A stretch of DNA of 50,550 nucleotides from a virus, in IMG/VR virus record IMGVR_UViG_3300027719_000008, positions 1 through 50,550 of that record; one strand, given 5' to 3'. This document shows positions 1 to 7,108 of this stretch, one piece after another. The position numbers and the translations under genes were made by a program. The stretch's first letter is position 1. Each line of letters opens with the position of its first letter. Under the pieces are notes generated by a model. That model did no database searches. It had not been told where the DNA came from and saw only the letters and a program-made list of their open reading frames with translations.

Positions 1-73
1 CCGACCTGAGTTACGCAAACCTGAGTTCCGCCAACCTGCGTTCCGCCAACCTGCGTTCCGCCAACCTGCGTTA
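1..73. repeat. Terminal direct overlap with 50478-50550
   Basis: Bases 1-73 match bases 50478-50550 exactly by eye. The joint falls inside the 15-bp pentapeptide repeats and keeps the reading frame (the codon starting at 50477 continues into GAC at base 3). This is what a circular or terminally redundant assembly gives. Because the overlap is itself repetitive, the number of repeat units at the joint is uncertain. Confidence 0.85.
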
Positions 74-431
74 CGCCGACCTGAGTTCCGCCAACCTGCG
101 TTCCGCCAACCTGCGTTACGCCGACCTGAGTTCCGCCAACCTGCGTTACGCAAACCTGAGTTACGCAAACCTGAGTTTCGCCAAAGACGGATCAATCTGC
201 CGTATGGATTTCGGCGGATGGAGTATCTGCATCCGAGCCACATACACATCTATCGGATGCCAGACGCACGAAAATGAGAAATGGCTTGCATGGGGGTACA
301 GAGCAAATGCGATCATCAAGATGGAGCCACGAGCGTCGGCATGGTGGAGAATGCATGGCGATGCCATCAAAGCCGCTATCGTCGTCGTGATGAAGAAAGC
401 CAAACAGGAGAAACAGAATGGCAAAGCGTGA
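1..431 (+). CDS. Pentapeptide-repeat protein, 3' part (gene crosses the circular joint)
   Basis: Reading frame 3 runs open from base 3 to a TGA at 429-431. It begins with about 12 pentapeptide repeats of the form A(D/N)L(S/R)(Y/S), each encoded by a 15-bp unit, and ends in a roughly 80-residue non-repeat tail rich in Trp and Cys (IGCQTH, WLAWGYRAN, MHGDAI). Such tails are common on phage pentapeptide proteins. The 5' part lies at 50237-50477. Joined through the 73-bp terminal overlap, the product is 223 residues. Pentapeptide repeats fold as a right-handed quadrilateral beta helix; some members mimic DNA and protect gyrase, but no such role can be shown here. The 15-bp repeats may be miscounted in assembly. 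Confidence 0.85.
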   Translation, partial: DLSYANLSSANLRSANLRSANLRYADLSSANLRSANLRYADLSSANLRYANLSYANLSFAKDGSICRMDFGGWSICIRATYTSIGCQTHENEKWLAWGYRANAIIKMEPRASAWWRMHGDAIKAAIVVVMKKAKQEKQNGKA

Positions 432-567
432 CCTCTGGGAGGCAATGCTGGAGCGCAAGCGTCCGCTGGACATCGCGCTCGTGACGGACTGGATGGTAGG
501 CGCGGCGGTCGCGCTCGGGTGTTTGGCTGTGGTGCTGGCTTTGCTGGCAACGATTGGAGGCGAGTGA
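418..567 (+). CDS. Small single-span membrane protein (49 aa)
   Basis: ATG at 418 follows an AGGAG at 406-410 with normal spacing, and the gene overlaps the end of the pentapeptide gene by 14 bases. A charged N-terminus (MAKRDLWEAMLERKR) is followed by a hydrophobic stretch of about 20 residues (roughly 26-46) that could cross the inner membrane once. The stop overlaps the next start (TGATG). No family was recognised. It could be an early membrane-acting protein, but this is only inference. Confidence 0.7.
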   Translation: MAKRDLWEAMLERKRPLDIALVTDWMVGAAVALGCLAVVLALLATIGGE

Positions 568-1166
568 TGGTTCAGCTTCGCGACGGCGGACGGTATCGGT
601 TGAGGAATGGAAGAGTAATTACGTTGAGTACCCGTACTGACGTATACCCGTGGGTGGGAAGCAATGGTGAGACGTATACGGAAAGTGGCAGTTACAGCGT
701 TATGTCCGACGAAAACAATATGGACATCATCGCCGAAGTGCCCGAAGAAAAGGAGGAACCGATGGATATGGTTTGGGTGTTGGGTAAATACTACACCGCG
801 AGCAATGGATGCAAAGCCCGTTGTCTGTGCATACATGACGGCTACGCGTTTATGCATGTTGACGATAATCGCGGCCCAAGAGAGGCCCATTACATTGCCT
901 GCACCGATGGACGGTGCAAGAACGGCGATACGGCTTACGACATCACAGGCCCATGGGTCGAGCCGCTGAAGATCAAGTGGGAGATGGTGCCTGGCGCGTT
1001 TTATAAGATGATTATTAATGACAATGACGGCGTTCAGATTATCGGAGATGGTGGCATGTGGCAGTATGTCACTAACCTTTGGATGGATCACATTGCCAAT
1101 GGTTGGAGTGGTCATCTTGGTGAGACGAACTACCGGGATGGGCGGATTGAAAGGAGTAAGCCGTGA
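567..1166 (+). CDS. Conserved-type phage hypothetical protein (199 aa)
   Basis: ATG at 567 overlaps the preceding stop and is preceded by GGAGG at 555-559. The N-terminal part has a GRYRLRNGRVI motif, then a short YPWVGSNGETYTESG segment and DIIAEV, a pattern seen in many small phage proteins of unknown role. The second half repeats short Tyr/Trp-rich segments (GKYYTASNG, PGAFYKM), suggesting small beta-rich modules. It lies directly upstream of the recombination pair with a 4-base overlap, so it is probably co-translated with it. Function unknown. Confidence 0.75.
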   Translation: MVQLRDGGRYRLRNGRVITLSTRTDVYPWVGSNGETYTESGSYSVMSDENNMDIIAEVPEEKEEPMDMVWVLGKYYTASNGCKARCLCIHDGYAFMHVDDNRGPREAHYIACTDGRCKNGDTAYDITGPWVEPLKIKWEMVPGAFYKMIINDNDGVQIIGDGGMWQYVTNLWMDHIANGWSGHLGETNYRDGRIERSKP

Positions 1167-2107
1167 GAGATCGCACAACGTACATCGGTGGCACTGATGT
1201 GTCAGCCATCTTCGGAAAGAACAAGTGGAAAACCGCGTTCACGGTCTGGCGCGAGAAGATCGGCGAAGGCGAGGAGACGCCGGACAATCCGAGCATGGAG
1301 TGGGGTCGCAGGTCGGAACAGATGATCGCTGAGAAGTTCTGCGAAGATCACGATCTTCTGATCGACATGACAAAGCCCCAAGACCTCGTGCATCCGCAGT
1401 TCCAGTTCATCGGCGGCACCGTGGATCGCTGGCTTGTGGATTCGACCGGTAAGACGTTCGGGTTGGAGATCAAAACGGCGCACAGCCGAACCGACTGGAC
1501 AGACAACGAGGTTCCGCTGCATTACTGGATGCAATGCCAGTGGTATTGTGGCATCGCCAAGGCGCTTGGTTACGATGTGGACGGCTGGTATCTTGCCGTG
1601 CTGTTCGACGGACGCGACTATGTTGAATACTGGATTCCGTTCGATGACATCTGGTTTGACGGCGCTGTGCGGGACATCGCAACATGGTGGGTGGCACATG
1701 TCATCAACAAAGACCCCGTTGACGTTGACGGATCGGACGCGGCGAAAGCCTACCAGACGGAACGCTTCGCTGTAACAGAGAAGCAAGCAATCCTGCCGAG
1801 CAGCATGATCTCCGCAGCTGACCGCACGCTTCTGGCGGAATACCTCACGATGAAGCGGAACATGGAGCTGCAAGAGACAACACTTGACATCCTCGAAACG
1901 CAAATCATGGGCATCATCGGAACGAACAAGGGCGTGGCGCTGGACAATGGGGCTACCGTGACATGGGTGCGCTCCAAGCCCACCGAAAGCGTCAAGTGGA
2001 AAGATGTCGCCAAGGCTGCGCAGGTTCCGGACGACATCATCAAGCAGCATACAACGGTCGGCGCTGGCCGGTCGTATCTGAAAGTGGCTGGACTGGAACA
2101 GGAGTAG
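1163..2107 (+). CDS. YqaJ-family phage recombination exonuclease
   Basis: This is a lambda-exonuclease-like (PD-(D/E)XK) nuclease expected to resect double-stranded ends for single-strand annealing with RecT. Visible motifs are IGGTDVSAIFG near the N-terminus, EWGRRSE (about 46-52), GGTVD with D88, LEIKTA with E102 and K104 as the catalytic E-x-K, and HYWMQCQWY with Q124/Q126 as the YqaJ glutamine motif. At 314 residues it has the usual family length. The start is GTG at 1163, 6 bases after AAGGAG (1151-1156). The next gene, 4 bases on, is RecT, the standard partner. Confidence 0.92.
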   Translation: MRDRTTYIGGTDVSAIFGKNKWKTAFTVWREKIGEGEETPDNPSMEWGRRSEQMIAEKFCEDHDLLIDMTKPQDLVHPQFQFIGGTVDRWLVDSTGKTFGLEIKTAHSRTDWTDNEVPLHYWMQCQWYCGIAKALGYDVDGWYLAVLFDGRDYVEYWIPFDDIWFDGAVRDIATWWVAHVINKDPVDVDGSDAAKAYQTERFAVTEKQAILPSSMISAADRTLLAEYLTMKRNMELQETTLDILETQIMGIIGTNKGVALDNGATVTWVRSKPTESVKWKDVAKAAQVPDDIIKQHTTVGAGRSYLKVAGLEQE

Positions 2108-2111
2108 GAAC

Positions 2112-3134
2112 ATGGCGAACGATGTTGCGACCAAGATGAAGGAAATCAGTGGTTGGCTGGAGACGCCGGGGATTCAGGCGAGCATCACCAAGGCGTGCGC
2201 GAAGCATCTCACCGGGGAGCGCCTGACGCGCATCGTCATGTCGGCGATCTCCCGCAACCAAGGTCTGCTGGAATGCACGAAGGAAAGCCTGTACAGCGCC
2301 GTCCTGTGCTGCGGCCAGTTGGGGCTGGAGCCGTCGCTCCTCGGCGAAGCGTACCTCGTGCCCTACAACAACAGTAAGATGGGACGCAAGGAGGTGCAAT
2401 TCCAAGTCGGCTACAAGGGACTGGTTGCCCTTGCGCGCCGGTCGGGAGATATCTCCACGATAACGGCGGAATGCGTTCACGAGAAGGACACATTCTCCTA
2501 CCGCCTCGGCGACGATCCCAAGATCGAACACATCCCGGCGCTGGACGATGAACCCGGATCATGCACACACGTCTACGCTATCGCCAAGCTGAAAGATGGC
2601 GGCATTCAGCGCGTCGTCATGACCAAGGGCGCGATTGAGAAGATTCGCACACGCAGCAAGGCCGGATCGTCCGGCCCGTGGGTGACGGACTGGGAGGAGA
2701 TGGCCAAGAAAACCGCCATCAAGCGACTCTGCAAGCTCCTCCCCATGAGCATCGAACTGGCCGATGCCATCGACACCGATACGAGCGCCGAGTCGGATGT
2801 TCCGATGCAGCTCAAGGATGTGCCTGCCGAAGTCGTGGACACCACCGCCCCGAAGTCCCGCAATAGCGCCAAGGCCCGTGCCGCGATCTCCAAGCCGGAG
2901 CCGGAAGTCGTTCCCGTCGAGGCCGAACCCCTGGCCGAGAAGGACGAGCCGGAGTCCTATCTGACGTTCTTTACGAGCCTGTTGCAGCGCAATCCGGACC
3001 TGTTCGCCAAGACGATTGCCAAGGCGTCGGAAGCGGACCCGAACTTCATGGGCGTCAAGACGGAGGATGACCTGGCGCGCTTCGACGAAGCCGACCTGTC
3101 GTTCCTGATGACGCAGTATCAACTCGTGATCTAA
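2112..3134 (+). CDS. recT: RecT-family single-strand annealing protein
   Basis: The N-terminal 230 residues match the RecT pattern: TRIVMSAISRNQGLLECTK, LYSAVLCCGQLGLEPS, GEAYLVPYNN and VQFQVGYKGLVALARRSG, followed by PWVTDWEEMAKKTAIKRL. RecT pairs complementary single strands in phage recombination, here with the exonuclease just upstream. After residue 235 comes an Ala/Pro/Glu-rich linker and a small acidic C-terminal segment (LTFFTSLLQRNPDLFAK). The usual core is about 270 residues, so the tail is an extension that may contact SSB or other replication proteins (inference). Confidence 0.93.
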   Translation: MANDVATKMKEISGWLETPGIQASITKACAKHLTGERLTRIVMSAISRNQGLLECTKESLYSAVLCCGQLGLEPSLLGEAYLVPYNNSKMGRKEVQFQVGYKGLVALARRSGDISTITAECVHEKDTFSYRLGDDPKIEHIPALDDEPGSCTHVYAIAKLKDGGIQRVVMTKGAIEKIRTRSKAGSSGPWVTDWEEMAKKTAIKRLCKLLPMSIELADAIDTDTSAESDVPMQLKDVPAEVVDTTAPKSRNSAKARAAISKPEPEVVPVEAEPLAEKDEPESYLTFFTSLLQRNPDLFAKTIAKASEADPNFMGVKTEDDLARFDEADLSFLMTQYQLVI

Positions 3135-3274
3135 AACCCTATGCGGGCGCTCCTGCCATCGTGCAGGGTGCGGCGACTAGAGCCACCCGCCCGTCGCGCG
3201 CCGAAACCATTGCCCGGTCCTCAGCCGGTCGGCATAACGAGATAACCCGTCGCCCGCATCTTTGAACACTACCG

Positions 3275-3318
3275 CCGCCCCCGTCGAGCGTACCAAGGGG
3301 GGAACGTTCCGGGGGCGG
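3275..3318 (+). promoter_or_regulatory. Hairpin in the leader of the SSB gene
   Basis: The 207-base gap 3135-3341 holds no gene. It contains CCGCCCCCG (3275-3283) and CGGGGGCGG (3310-3318), a 9-bp stem, with a perfect 10-base palindrome GGAACGTTCC (3301-3310) reaching into its loop. The stem has no T tract after it. It lies 23 bases before the SSB start (SD AAAGGA at 3331-3336). It may act as a translational control element, a weak terminator for the recET-like unit, or an operator. Confidence 0.4.
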
Positions 3319-3341
3319 TTACTCTGAATGAAAGGACTACC

Positions 3342-3782
3342 ATGCAATACGAAAAAGCTCCGTTCCTGAATATGGCCGTCGTGACCGGTCGCCTGTTGAA
3401 TGACCCGCAGGTACATGACAACAACCGCGTTACGGTGTTCTTCCACATCAACGGCTACTTCGACAAGACCACCAAGCGCGAGAAGAACTACGTGCATATC
3501 GGCGTCACCTGCTTCGGTAAGGCAGCGGCATTCCTCGCAAAGCGCAGCAAGGGAGACATCCTAACATTCACGGGCCGCATGGGTGGTTACGAGCAGGACG
3601 TTGGCGGCAAGAAGGTGTGGCGGCATGAGATATGCGCTGACAAGGTTTGCCTCTATGGCTCCGTCAAGGGATTCGATGAAGTGGACGACGCCGAGCCAAC
3701 CGCAGACAACAATCCCACTCCGCCAGAGCAGAAGGCCCAAGGCGAGGCCGAAGAATACGACGACGAAGGAGCGCCGTTCTAA
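3342..3782 (+). CDS. ssb: Single-stranded DNA-binding protein
   Basis: A 146-residue OB-fold SSB: MAVVTGRLLNDPQV near the N-terminus, then VTVFFHINGYFD, YVHIGVTCFGKAAAFL, KGDILTFTGRM and ICADKVCLYG, which follow the order of strands in bacterial SSBs. The C-terminus is acidic and ends DDEGAPF, like the partner-binding tip of cellular SSBs (D-D-D-x-P-F). It should coat single strands during replication and RecT annealing. ATG at 3342 follows AAAGGA by 5 bases. The stop overlaps the next start. Confidence 0.9.
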   Translation: MQYEKAPFLNMAVVTGRLLNDPQVHDNNRVTVFFHINGYFDKTTKREKNYVHIGVTCFGKAAAFLAKRSKGDILTFTGRMGGYEQDVGGKKVWRHEICADKVCLYGSVKGFDEVDDAEPTADNNPTPPEQKAQGEAEEYDDEGAPF

Positions 3783-3964
3783 TGCGTGCCGTCACACAGC
3801 CAAGCCATAGGGCGATCAAAGTAGCATCCGCCATTCACGCAATGAACGCGCTCGAAAACCCCTGCAAGTATTGCCCGTATCAGAATACCCATGCGCATTG
3901 CCCGGAGAACTACTGCCACAAGGTCGCTATGATCATCGACTCCATGTTAAAGGAGAAGCCATGA
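3782..3964 (+). CDS. Small Cys-rich protein (60 aa)
   Basis: The ATG at 3782 overlaps the SSB stop (TAATG), and the stop overlaps the next gene, which supports translational coupling. The centre reads NPCKYCPYQNTHAHCPENYCHK: two C-x-x-C or C-x4-C pairs and two His that could bind one zinc ion. No family recognised. Confidence 0.65.
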   Translation: MRAVTQPSHRAIKVASAIHAMNALENPCKYCPYQNTHAHCPENYCHKVAMIIDSMLKEKP

Positions 3965-4155
3965 CATGTAAGATCGCGGTTGAAATCAACCCCATGAATG
4001 AGAAGTGGTGCGGCATGTGCAGAAAATTGTCAAGCTATCTGGGATGCCGGTTCTATTGCAGTATTCTCGGAAACGAAGAACTCAATTACGATCTGGATGG
4101 AAATATCATGCGTCATCCCGATTGCATCAAGGCCGAAAAGGAGGCGATGAAATGA
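3961..4155 (+). CDS. Small Cys-rich protein (64 aa)
   Basis: ATG at 3961 overlaps the previous stop as ATGA and follows AAAGGAG. The product has cysteines in WCGMCRK, GCRFYC and HPDC, again a zinc-ribbon-like spacing. It ends KAEKEAMK, whose codons overlap the start of the Lar-like gene. Function unknown. Its layout resembles its upstream neighbour, and both may be small metal-binding adaptors. Confidence 0.65.
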   Translation: MTCKIAVEINPMNEKWCGMCRKLSSYLGCRFYCSILGNEELNYDLDGNIMRHPDCIKAEKEAMK

Positions 4156-4469
4156 CCGACGAACTCAAGCCGTGCCCTTGGTGCAATGGTAATGCTCACG
4201 TTAGGATATACATGCGAGATGCAACGTCGAAAATCATTGACGGGTATTCTATCGAGTGTGATGACTGCCACATCGATCCTGATATTTATGACGCTCACGA
4301 GGAAGAGGCTATTAAGCAATGGAACACCCGCCCCATCGAGGACGCGCTGGTGAAGGCGCTGGAAGCCATGATCGATCTTGTGAATGCTGATCGTCAAGAC
4401 GCGGTTGAATGCGACAAGATGGCCCGTGCCGCCCTTGCGCTGGCGAAAGGAGGGAACGATGCACAATGA
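4152..4469 (+). CDS. Lar-like restriction alleviation family protein
   Basis: The 105-residue product opens with MTDELKPCPWCNG, has a second cysteine pair in ECDDC about 40 residues later, and then EEEAIKQWNTRPIE. This ELKPCPxCG ... C-x-x-C ... AI-x-x-WN-x-R pattern is that of the Lar zinc-ribbon family. The Rac-prophage Lar protein alters the balance of type I restriction and modification. Many phage members are assigned only by this ribbon, so an anti-restriction role is possible but unproven. The cytosine methyltransferase at 11123 would fit that theme. The C-terminal 40 residues are helical. Confidence 0.7.
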   Translation: MTDELKPCPWCNGNAHVRIYMRDATSKIIDGYSIECDDCHIDPDIYDAHEEEAIKQWNTRPIEDALVKALEAMIDLVNADRQDAVECDKMARAALALAKGGNDAQ

Positions 4470-4917
4470 CATTATGAGTCGATTGCGTAAAGCCGGTGTG
4501 CACGCAAGCATCTATGGCAGATTCGCGTATGATCCGATTAACGCAACAGACATCGACATCGCTATTGCGGATGACAAAGATCACACGTATCTCAGCGCCA
4601 TAGAGGGAATGACATACGATCATCCGTATAACGAGGAATATGACGGAGAATGCGTTGTTGACTTCATCGAATGGAAAGACAAACAAACAAAAAAAACCAT
4701 CCAAGGAGTCGTTTTTAGCCCGCAATGGTTCCCTGTTGCGATTGCAGCAAACAATACAATAGGCAGCATCTATATGAATACTAACGTTGAGTTTGAGTCG
4801 GCACGGAGTCTGCATTCGCTCACCCACACCAAAGAAGGTCGGCATGCCATCTTCGCTACTATTGAGTGTGCCATGAAAAACTACATGGACGAGCTGGCGA
4901 AAGGAGGGGCAAAGTGA
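4459..4917 (+). CDS. Hypothetical protein with nucleotidyltransferase-like acidic motifs (152 aa)
   Basis: ATG at 4459 follows a strong AAAGGAGGG (4446-4454). Residues about 15-35 read SIYGRFAYDPINATDIDIAIADD, and later there is CVVDFIEW. The order G-x(n)-D-h-D-h followed by h-D-h recalls minimal nucleotidyltransferase (MNT) folds, but the usual GS or GG is replaced by GR. The assignment is therefore a hypothesis from motif spacing only. The C-terminal third is helical with a SLHSLTH segment. Its 3' end shares a 15-base boundary cassette with the upstream gene. Confidence 0.65.
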   Translation: MHNDIMSRLRKAGVHASIYGRFAYDPINATDIDIAIADDKDHTYLSAIEGMTYDHPYNEEYDGECVVDFIEWKDKQTKKTIQGVVFSPQWFPVAIAANNTIGSIYMNTNVEFESARSLHSLTHTKEGRHAIFATIECAMKNYMDELAKGGAK

Positions 4918-5177
4918 GTGATAATGATAAAAACAACGGCTTTGAATGCGGAACAATCGCATCAGTAGTAAGAACGGCACGGGAACATAGCGCCGAACTT
5001 GAAAGCGAACTGGCGACGGCGCGCAACGAAATCGCACGGCTGCGGGAACTGGTGGAGGATGCCTATAACGAGGGAGTCAATGATACATTTGACTTCGGCG
5101 TGACGGATGGAAATCGCGGGTGGCTTGATTCCGACGCCAAGGCTGCGCTCGATGGGGAGGGGAAACATGAGCTTTAA
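4914..5177 (+). CDS. Coiled-coil hypothetical protein (87 aa)
   Basis: GTG at 4914 overlaps the previous stop and follows AAAGGAGGGG. Residues about 24-50 (HSAELESELATARNEIARLR) form a heptad coiled coil, a common element in small phage early proteins. The remainder (NDTFDFGVTDGNRGWLD) is short. Function unknown. Confidence 0.65.
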   Translation: MSDNDKNNGFECGTIASVVRTAREHSAELESELATARNEIARLRELVEDAYNEGVNDTFDFGVTDGNRGWLDSDAKAALDGEGKHEL

Positions 5178-5418
5178 TCACAAGAGCGATCTGTGCGAAA
5201 CATGCGTCTGGGATGCGTGCGTCAACAAATTCTGCGCGAAGTGCGACGGGAATACCTACTACAGGGCGGCAACCGCAACCTCCCGCATCGCCGAACTGGA
5301 GGCGGAGAATCGGCGGTTGAAGGAGGCGCTGAACGTTATCTGCGCGCTCAATACTGCGGAAACGATGAAGCGCGCGGCATGGAAAGCCCTCGCCAGCGGA
5401 AAGGACGGTGACGCATGA
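5167..5418 (+). CDS. Cys-pair plus coiled-coil protein (83 aa)
   Basis: ATG at 5167 follows GGGGAGGGG. The N-terminus has CETCVWDACVNKFCAKC, five cysteines in zinc-ribbon-like spacing, followed by a coiled coil (RIAELEAENRRLKEAL). It ends GKDGDA, a tail shared with the gene ending at 5819, and these codons double as the start region of the next gene. Unknown role. Confidence 0.65.
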   Translation: MSFNHKSDLCETCVWDACVNKFCAKCDGNTYYRAATATSRIAELEAENRRLKEALNVICALNTAETMKRAAWKALASGKDGDA

Positions 5419-5606
5419 CGGAGTCATTCTCCATCGACGGCGGAAAAACGTGGATTCCGTGCGAGTTCGTAACGTTGACCGTGAAGAAGAAAAGGCATCC
5501 CAGAAAGACGCTCCGGAAGATAACAAAGGGGCCGATGAAGTTGACAGCAACCATAACGGAAGAACAGCGTATGCAGCTTGCTATTCTTGCTGCGATGACG
5601 GAATGA
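5415..5606 (+). CDS. Small basic hypothetical protein (63 aa)
   Basis: ATG at 5415 overlaps the previous stop (ATGA). The product is basic in the middle (VKKKRHPRKTLRKITKG) and ends with a short helix (EEQRMQLAILAAMTE). The start sits in the boundary cassette GGACGGTGACGCATGAC that recurs at 5605-5620 and 5804-5820. Function unknown. Confidence 0.6.
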   Translation: MTESFSIDGGKTWIPCEFVTLTVKKKRHPRKTLRKITKGPMKLTATITEEQRMQLAILAAMTE

Positions 5607-5615
5607 CGGTGACGC

Positions 5616-5819
5616 ATGACTCGGATTGAGTTTGTTGGAAGGTATGCGAAGCGATTTGCGCAACTGACTGGATGCGACTACGAGATTGCGTTCCAAACGG
5701 CAGAAGCGTGCGCAGATGCAATTTGGGATTGTTTTTGCGAACAAGAGACGCCTGAGGAATGTGCGGAATCGGAGGTTGATGCACAATCACAAGAAGAAGC
5801 AAAGGACGGTGACGCATGA
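5616..5819 (+). CDS. Small acidic hypothetical protein (67 aa)
   Basis: ATG at 5616 lies in the second copy of the boundary cassette. The product has a basic N-terminus (TRIEFVGRYAKRFAQLTGCDYEIAF) and an acidic, Cys-containing C-terminus ending EEAKDGDA. That ending is nearly the same as the gene ending at 5418 (GKDGDA). Unknown role. Confidence 0.6.
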   Translation: MTRIEFVGRYAKRFAQLTGCDYEIAFQTAEACADAIWDCFCEQETPEECAESEVDAQSQEEAKDGDA

Positions 5820-6121
5820 CCAAGGCGAAAGAACCGAGTAAGGCGACGATAAGGGCATGGTATGACGCCGTAAGCAAATGGGCGCATCCGGACCCGTTTG
5901 ACGATAACCGGAACACCGATAGCAATGTTGACGCCGCTCGCATCATCCAGCGCCACGTTGACCGCGAAGTGCGCAGGGCGGTGCGGCGGCACAACAAAGT
6001 AGCGATGTGCTCCGACAGATTCGTCAAATCACTTTTTTGTGGAAGTTATATTAATACTCTATCAGCGCAGAAGAACCTTGTCGCCGCAGTCAACGCCATG
6101 AAGGATGGGAAGAAAACATGA
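5816..6121 (+). CDS. Basic helical hypothetical protein (101 aa)
   Basis: ATG at 5816 overlaps the previous stop and lies in the third boundary cassette. The product is Arg/Lys-rich (RHVDREVRRAVRRHNK) and probably helical. It could bind nucleic acid, but no motif proves this. Coupled to the next small membrane gene by an ATGA overlap. Confidence 0.6.
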   Translation: MTKAKEPSKATIRAWYDAVSKWAHPDPFDDNRNTDSNVDAARIIQRHVDREVRRAVRRHNKVAMCSDRFVKSLFCGSYINTLSAQKNLVAAVNAMKDGKKT

Positions 6122-6231
6122 GTGGATACGGGCCGACAGGATGGAAGGGCTGCATCACATTCGCATTGCTTGCGCCGTTCATGATCGTGGCCATGATTTT
6201 CAGGGCGATTCGCGAAAGGATTTCTAAATGA
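6118..6231 (+). CDS. Small membrane peptide (37 aa)
   Basis: ATG at 6118 overlaps the previous stop (ATGA) and TGA at 6229-6231 overlaps the next start. Residues about 12-29 (CITFALLAPFMIVAMIF) form one hydrophobic span, followed by a basic tail (RAIRERISK). It is a single-span inner-membrane peptide of unknown function. Confidence 0.6.
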   Translation: MSGYGPTGWKGCITFALLAPFMIVAMIFRAIRERISK

Positions 6232-6380
6232 GCTTTTACGACATTGAAAACATCAGTTGGTTGAATCGTTACGACCGCCTGTCATTCGTTCTTGTTGCGC
6301 CGATGTTTATCGCCGCGACCATTTACATGACGCCTGTTTTTCTTGTCGGTTGGATTGCGCGAAAGGTATGCAAACCATGA
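6228..6380 (+). CDS. Small membrane peptide (50 aa)
   Basis: ATG at 6228 follows AAAGGA (6215-6220). After a polar N-terminus (SFYDIENISWLNRYDR) comes a hydrophobic segment of about 25 residues (LSFVLVAPMFIAATIY then FLVGWIA) and a basic end. Like its upstream neighbour it is a one-span membrane peptide. The pair may be paralogous, sharing APFMIVA and APMFIAA. Confidence 0.6.
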   Translation: MSFYDIENISWLNRYDRLSFVLVAPMFIAATIYMTPVFLVGWIARKVCKP

Positions 6381-6532
6381 CCGCCCTATCCGACGTATAC
6401 GCCGAAGCACTGGACCCGCGCAACTGGACTGAGCCGGAGGGCGGGGAAATTGAGTATGACCGGAGCGATGACTGTGACGAACCGGATGAAGATGAAAGCG
6501 AGGACGACCATGCCACGGAAGATCACGGTTGA
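6377..6532 (+). CDS. Very acidic small protein (51 aa)
   Basis: ATG at 6377 is favoured over ATG 6368 because AAAGG at 6362-6366 is too close to the latter. The second half is almost all Asp/Glu (DDCDEPDEDESEDD). Such acidic phage peptides can mimic DNA or bind basic host proteins, but nothing here identifies a target. Its ESEDD codons belong to a boundary cassette repeated at 6636-6654. Confidence 0.55.
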   Translation: MTALSDVYAEALDPRNWTEPEGGEIEYDRSDDCDEPDEDESEDDHATEDHG

Positions 6533-6683
6533 ATTGACGATAGATGAAGAATGGTTTGAAGATAATGTGAGCGATGATTTGACCATTCGCGACATCTTTG
6601 AAGATGTCGTTGGCGTCGGATTCAGAATAATTACGGAAAGCGAGGACGACGATGAGCAAGACACGACCGTTTGCAATCAGTGA
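6510..6683 (+). CDS. Small acidic protein (57 aa)
   Basis: ATG at 6510 follows GAGG in the cassette GAAAGCGAGGACGACC and overlaps the previous gene by 23 bases. The product reads as a beta-strand then helix (KITVELTIDEEWFE, IRDIFEDVVGVGFRII) and ends in an acidic tail with ESEDDD. Function unknown. Confidence 0.6.
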   Translation: MPRKITVELTIDEEWFEDNVSDDLTIRDIFEDVVGVGFRIITESEDDDEQDTTVCNQ

Positions 6684-6918
6684 GCGCATTCTTGGTGTTG
6701 TCGTCGGAATGATTGGAATGCCGTTCTTTGCAATCACAACGTTTTCGCCGGTATTCATTCACCCAGATATGGATAACGCGCTTGGGTTTTTGGCTGCCGT
6801 TCCGTTCATGGTGATCGTGTCAATCGGATCGCTTGCTGCATTGATGGTGAGCGTCAGTACGTTTATGGCGTGTGCGTTTGGCTCTGTAACTGTTACTGAA
6901 GGCGAGGATAAAGAATGA
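6652..6918 (+). CDS. Membrane protein with two to three spans (88 aa)
   Basis: ATG at 6652 is in the second GAAAGCGAGGACGAC cassette. Hydrophobic stretches at about 13-34 (LGVVVGMIGMPFFAITTF) and 45-76 (FLAAVPFMVIVSIGSLAALM) indicate two or three membrane spans. It ends in an acidic tail (EGEDKE). Size and layout would allow a holin, but it sits among early genes, so an early membrane role is more likely. Confidence 0.6.
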   Translation: MSKTRPFAISERILGVVVGMIGMPFFAITTFSPVFIHPDMDNALGFLAAVPFMVIVSIGSLAALMVSVSTFMACAFGSVTVTEGEDKE

Positions 6919-7097
6919 GCGACCAGACCCTATTCAAATCCATCGAGAACAACCCCACCGACATCGGCCAGCTTGCGGAGATTCTCACAAAGATCGAAGT
7001 CATGAGCGGACTTTTGCAGCGTACCGCCGAAAACTGTGAGCGTCAACACAAAGAGCTTGGCAACCTTCGGGCATCCATGCAGCCGAGCGCCAACTGA
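6915..7097 (+). CDS. Small helical hypothetical protein (60 aa)
   Basis: ATG at 6915 overlaps the previous stop (ATGA). The product is helical with heptad-like spacing (IGQLAEILTKIEVMSGLLQR). No family recognised. Confidence 0.6.
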   Translation: MSDQTLFKSIENNPTDIGQLAEILTKIEVMSGLLQRTAENCERQHKELGNLRASMQPSAN

Positions 7098-7108
7098 AAG
7101 GAGTGGTC

